A stretch of 16,628 nucleotides of DNA from NCBI GenBank assembly GCA_938036665.1, contig CALHWR010000050.1:1-16628 (forward strand). Direction: 5' to 3'. Origin of the DNA: an uncultured Collinsella sp. GTDB taxonomy: Bacteria > Actinomycetota > Coriobacteriia > Coriobacteriales > Coriobacteriaceae. The position numbers and the translations under genes were made by a program. Below are positions 15,038 through 16,628 of the stretch, piece by piece. Each line of letters starts with the position of its first letter. Positions within the stretch are counted from its first letter, which is position 1. The notes under the pieces are model-generated. The model was not told where the DNA came from. It saw only the letters and a list, made by a program, of their open reading frames with translations, and did no database searches.

Positions 15038-16628
15038 CCTTCCATTAGGGTAAGCCTGTAGTTTTTACAGTTTGTCTCAATTATGCAATGCGTCTTTTTG
15101 AGTTTTAGTAAGTACCAAATTGATCTAGCGGTCAATACACTATACGGACAATCAGTTTGCGCCTTAAAGCTGCCGTTGGTTTTGCTTTTTGCTATCCATT
15201 CTGAGCCGCAATTGATGCAAAATAGTCCGGCTGTATCGCTTTGTGTTTCTATTAGCTTGCTTATGAATTTACCCGAAAGAGAATTGTTGTCTATGACCAG
15301 TATTTCGGATGGTGTTAAATTGAACATAGACGTCACCTCCTTTTTAATAAGCTGAATCCTGGGTCCATCGAACACCAAGTTGTAATCCAATGATGAGCTC
15401 TTAAATGCTTGTATATTAAGAACGGTCTCGCCCTTTTGCTGTGTTTCAAGCGTTACGGTTCGATAGAGTTCATTATCTATTTGTATTGGCCGCGCTGGCT
15501 GTGCCACAAGTTTTACCGTTGCTCTGTTATCTATCTCTATTCCTAGTACTGAGTATGCCAAATGTTGAATAGATTCTAATGAGTGCCCAACACTTGAAAA
15601 AGCTGTTGGATCTAAACGATTTGTGTGTAATGGCGTAGCTTCCAACGCTCTAATTACCTTTAGGGCCTTATGGCTGCTCTTTATAGGTATTGAATTATTA
15701 TTTGCATGCTCAACTATGGCGATTCCCTTAGGGACGCTATCTTCGCTTGGCTCGTATCTTAAAACTGGTTTGCCTATTGAGGCACCGTAGTTTGTAACTG
15801 ACCCATAATCGCCAATTACGATATCTGCAGCAATTATCGCTGCTTCCCAGCCCATTTCATGTGGAACGATTTTTAATCCCGCGTATAATTCCTTTTTAAA
15901 CCATGTTTTTATTTGCCATTCGCCATGCCCCGCCCATATGTACGGATGAAGAATCATCGCCACTCTGTATTCCGAATGTGGAAGTTCTTTTAGTAAATCT
16001 TCTACAATTGTTCTTATATTTGATAAAAGTGAATTTGGTCCCCAGGTTGAAGTGATTATTACCAGCTTCTGGGCATTGCAATTTAACGCAGCCCTGTACT
16101 CTTCTCTATACTTTTCCGAGTATAGGATTTTGTCAAAAACGGGATCACCCACATAGGCGGTTTTAATGTTTGCAGGTAAGCGGGTTATTTCACCCTTTGA
16201 AGTCGGCTCGCATATATATGTCGGATATTGCCTCATCTTTAAGCGATTTATCGCTTTTAGGGTGGAGTCGTAAGCTCCCGATTTACCCAATCCGGGTCCA
16301 TGCTGAAACACCAACAGAGGGGCGTTAATCTTTTCAAAATCGCCATTAGGACTTGCTGTTATCGCTAGGTCAAATTTGTTGACTAGAGCAATATCCCATG
16401 GCAGTAAAATGCATCCTGCATCTTTCAGGTACAAATCGAGCGACCTGTCAACTATTGATTTTGGTTCAGGTATTGTAAAAACGCATTGGATTCTGGTGTC
16501 AGCAAATATTGCTGAGCATATTTCTTCTAGTCGACTGAAAACGTAGTCTGCCCTGATAATAAGCAGCACTAGCTTTTCGAATTGTACGGTGTTTCTTTCC
16601 GGTGTATTTATGGGGACAAATTTAATAT
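15034..16628 (-). CDS. GT-B-fold protein, CDP-glycerol glycerophosphotransferase-like (5' end outside window)
   Basis: At least 511 residues from GTG 16569, but the frame stays open to the window edge with protein-like sequence (VPINTPERNTVQFEKL) and the GTG lacks a ribosome site, so the true start is probably outside. Counting from the GTG, motifs are LVFQHGPGLG (HG at 90-91), AYVGDPVFDKIL (138-149), ITSTWGPNS (172-180), LHPYIWAGHGEWQ (207-219) and VIGDYGSVTNYGASIGKPVL (251-270). They place it in a GT-B, glycerophosphotransferase-like family that I remember from actinobacteria, often mislabelled translation initiation factor 2. A further domain of about 170 residues follows, with CINCG and other cysteines that might bind zinc. 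It is convergent with the NTPase gene; a functional link is possible but unproven. The role and substrate are unknown. Confidence 0.7.
   Translation of the reverse strand, partial: IKFVPINTPERNTVQFEKLVLLIIRADYVFSRLEEICSAIFADTRIQCVFTIPEPKSIVDRSLDLYLKDAGCILLPWDIALVNKFDLAITASPNGDFEKINAPLLVFQHGPGLGKSGAYDSTLKAINRLKMRQYPTYICEPTSKGEITRLPANIKTAYVGDPVFDKILYSEKYREEYRAALNCNAQKLVIITSTWGPNSLLSNIRTIVEDLLKELPHSEYRVAMILHPYIWAGHGEWQIKTWFKKELYAGLKIVPHEMGWEAAIIAADIVIGDYGSVTNYGASIGKPVLRYEPSEDSVPKGIAIVEHANNNSIPIKSSHKALKVIRALEATPLHTNRLDPTAFSSVGHSLESIQHLAYSVLGIEIDNRATVKLVAQPARPIQIDNELYRTVTLETQQKGETVLNIQAFKSSSLDYNLVFDGPRIQLIKKEVTSMFNLTPSEILVIDNNSLSGKFISKLIETQSDTAGLFCINCGSEWIAKSKTNGSFKAQTDCPYSVLTARSIWYLLKLKKTHCIIETNCKNYRLTLMEG

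Noticed and set aside
1..16628. CRISPR arrays, transposase or IS ends
   Set aside because: No regularly spaced repeats and no transposase-like frame were seen on either strand.

Overview
The window looks like a chromosomal segment of a low-to-mid-GC actinobacterium, most likely a gut Coriobacteriia member (Collinsella/Olsenella type). This is inferred from a LoaP-type NusG paralogue placed ahead of a polysaccharide operon, a GC-rich left edge (about 1-1440) beside a visibly AT-richer accessory region, GTG/TTG starts with strong Shine-Dalgarno sites, and an actinobacterial-style NB-ARC/TPR protein. No search was run, so the taxon is an inference.

Left edge (1-1440): the 3' end of a tRNA (probably tRNA-Ala) with its intrinsic terminator, about 755 bases with no gene I can support, then loaP, whose product is expected to let RNA polymerase read through terminators in the long operon that follows. 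Between loaP and the operon (1378-1732) lie a short GC-rich hairpin and two small, uncertain reading frames, the second coupled to the next gene by TAATG.

Polysaccharide operon (1733-10949, all +): a membrane phosphoglycosyl transferase that starts the repeat unit, a GT2 and a GT4 glycosyltransferase, a GT-B protein with HG and HP motifs, a hexapeptide O-acetyltransferase, a second GT4, a Wzy-type polymerase, a Wzx-type flippase and a NeuA-like CMP-sugar synthetase. Most genes overlap or are only a few bases apart. Together they describe a Wzx/Wzy-dependent, O-acetylated capsule or exopolysaccharide with a repeat unit of about five sugars. One of these sugars is probably a nonulosonic acid (sialic or legionaminic type), although no neuB/neuC-type synthesis genes are present here. 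Chain-length and export regulators are also absent from the window.

Right part (10950-16628): about 400 bases without a clear gene (short repeats, a small palindrome, two tiny ORFs) precede a second module. It has an unrecognised 394-residue protein, a 215-base spacer holding a perfect 29-bp inverted repeat, a 59-residue small protein, and a 696-residue STAND NTPase (NB-ARC plus TPR) with an N-terminal beta-type repeat motif. Convergent with these, and tail-overlapping by 3 bases, is a GT-B protein of a family I remember from actinobacteria; its frame stays open to the window edge. The 394-residue, 59-residue and NTPase genes look like one unit. Its chemistry is not evident; a conflict/defence or signalling role is inference from the STAND architecture. 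This module, with its hairpin, is the best candidate for an undescribed system in the window.
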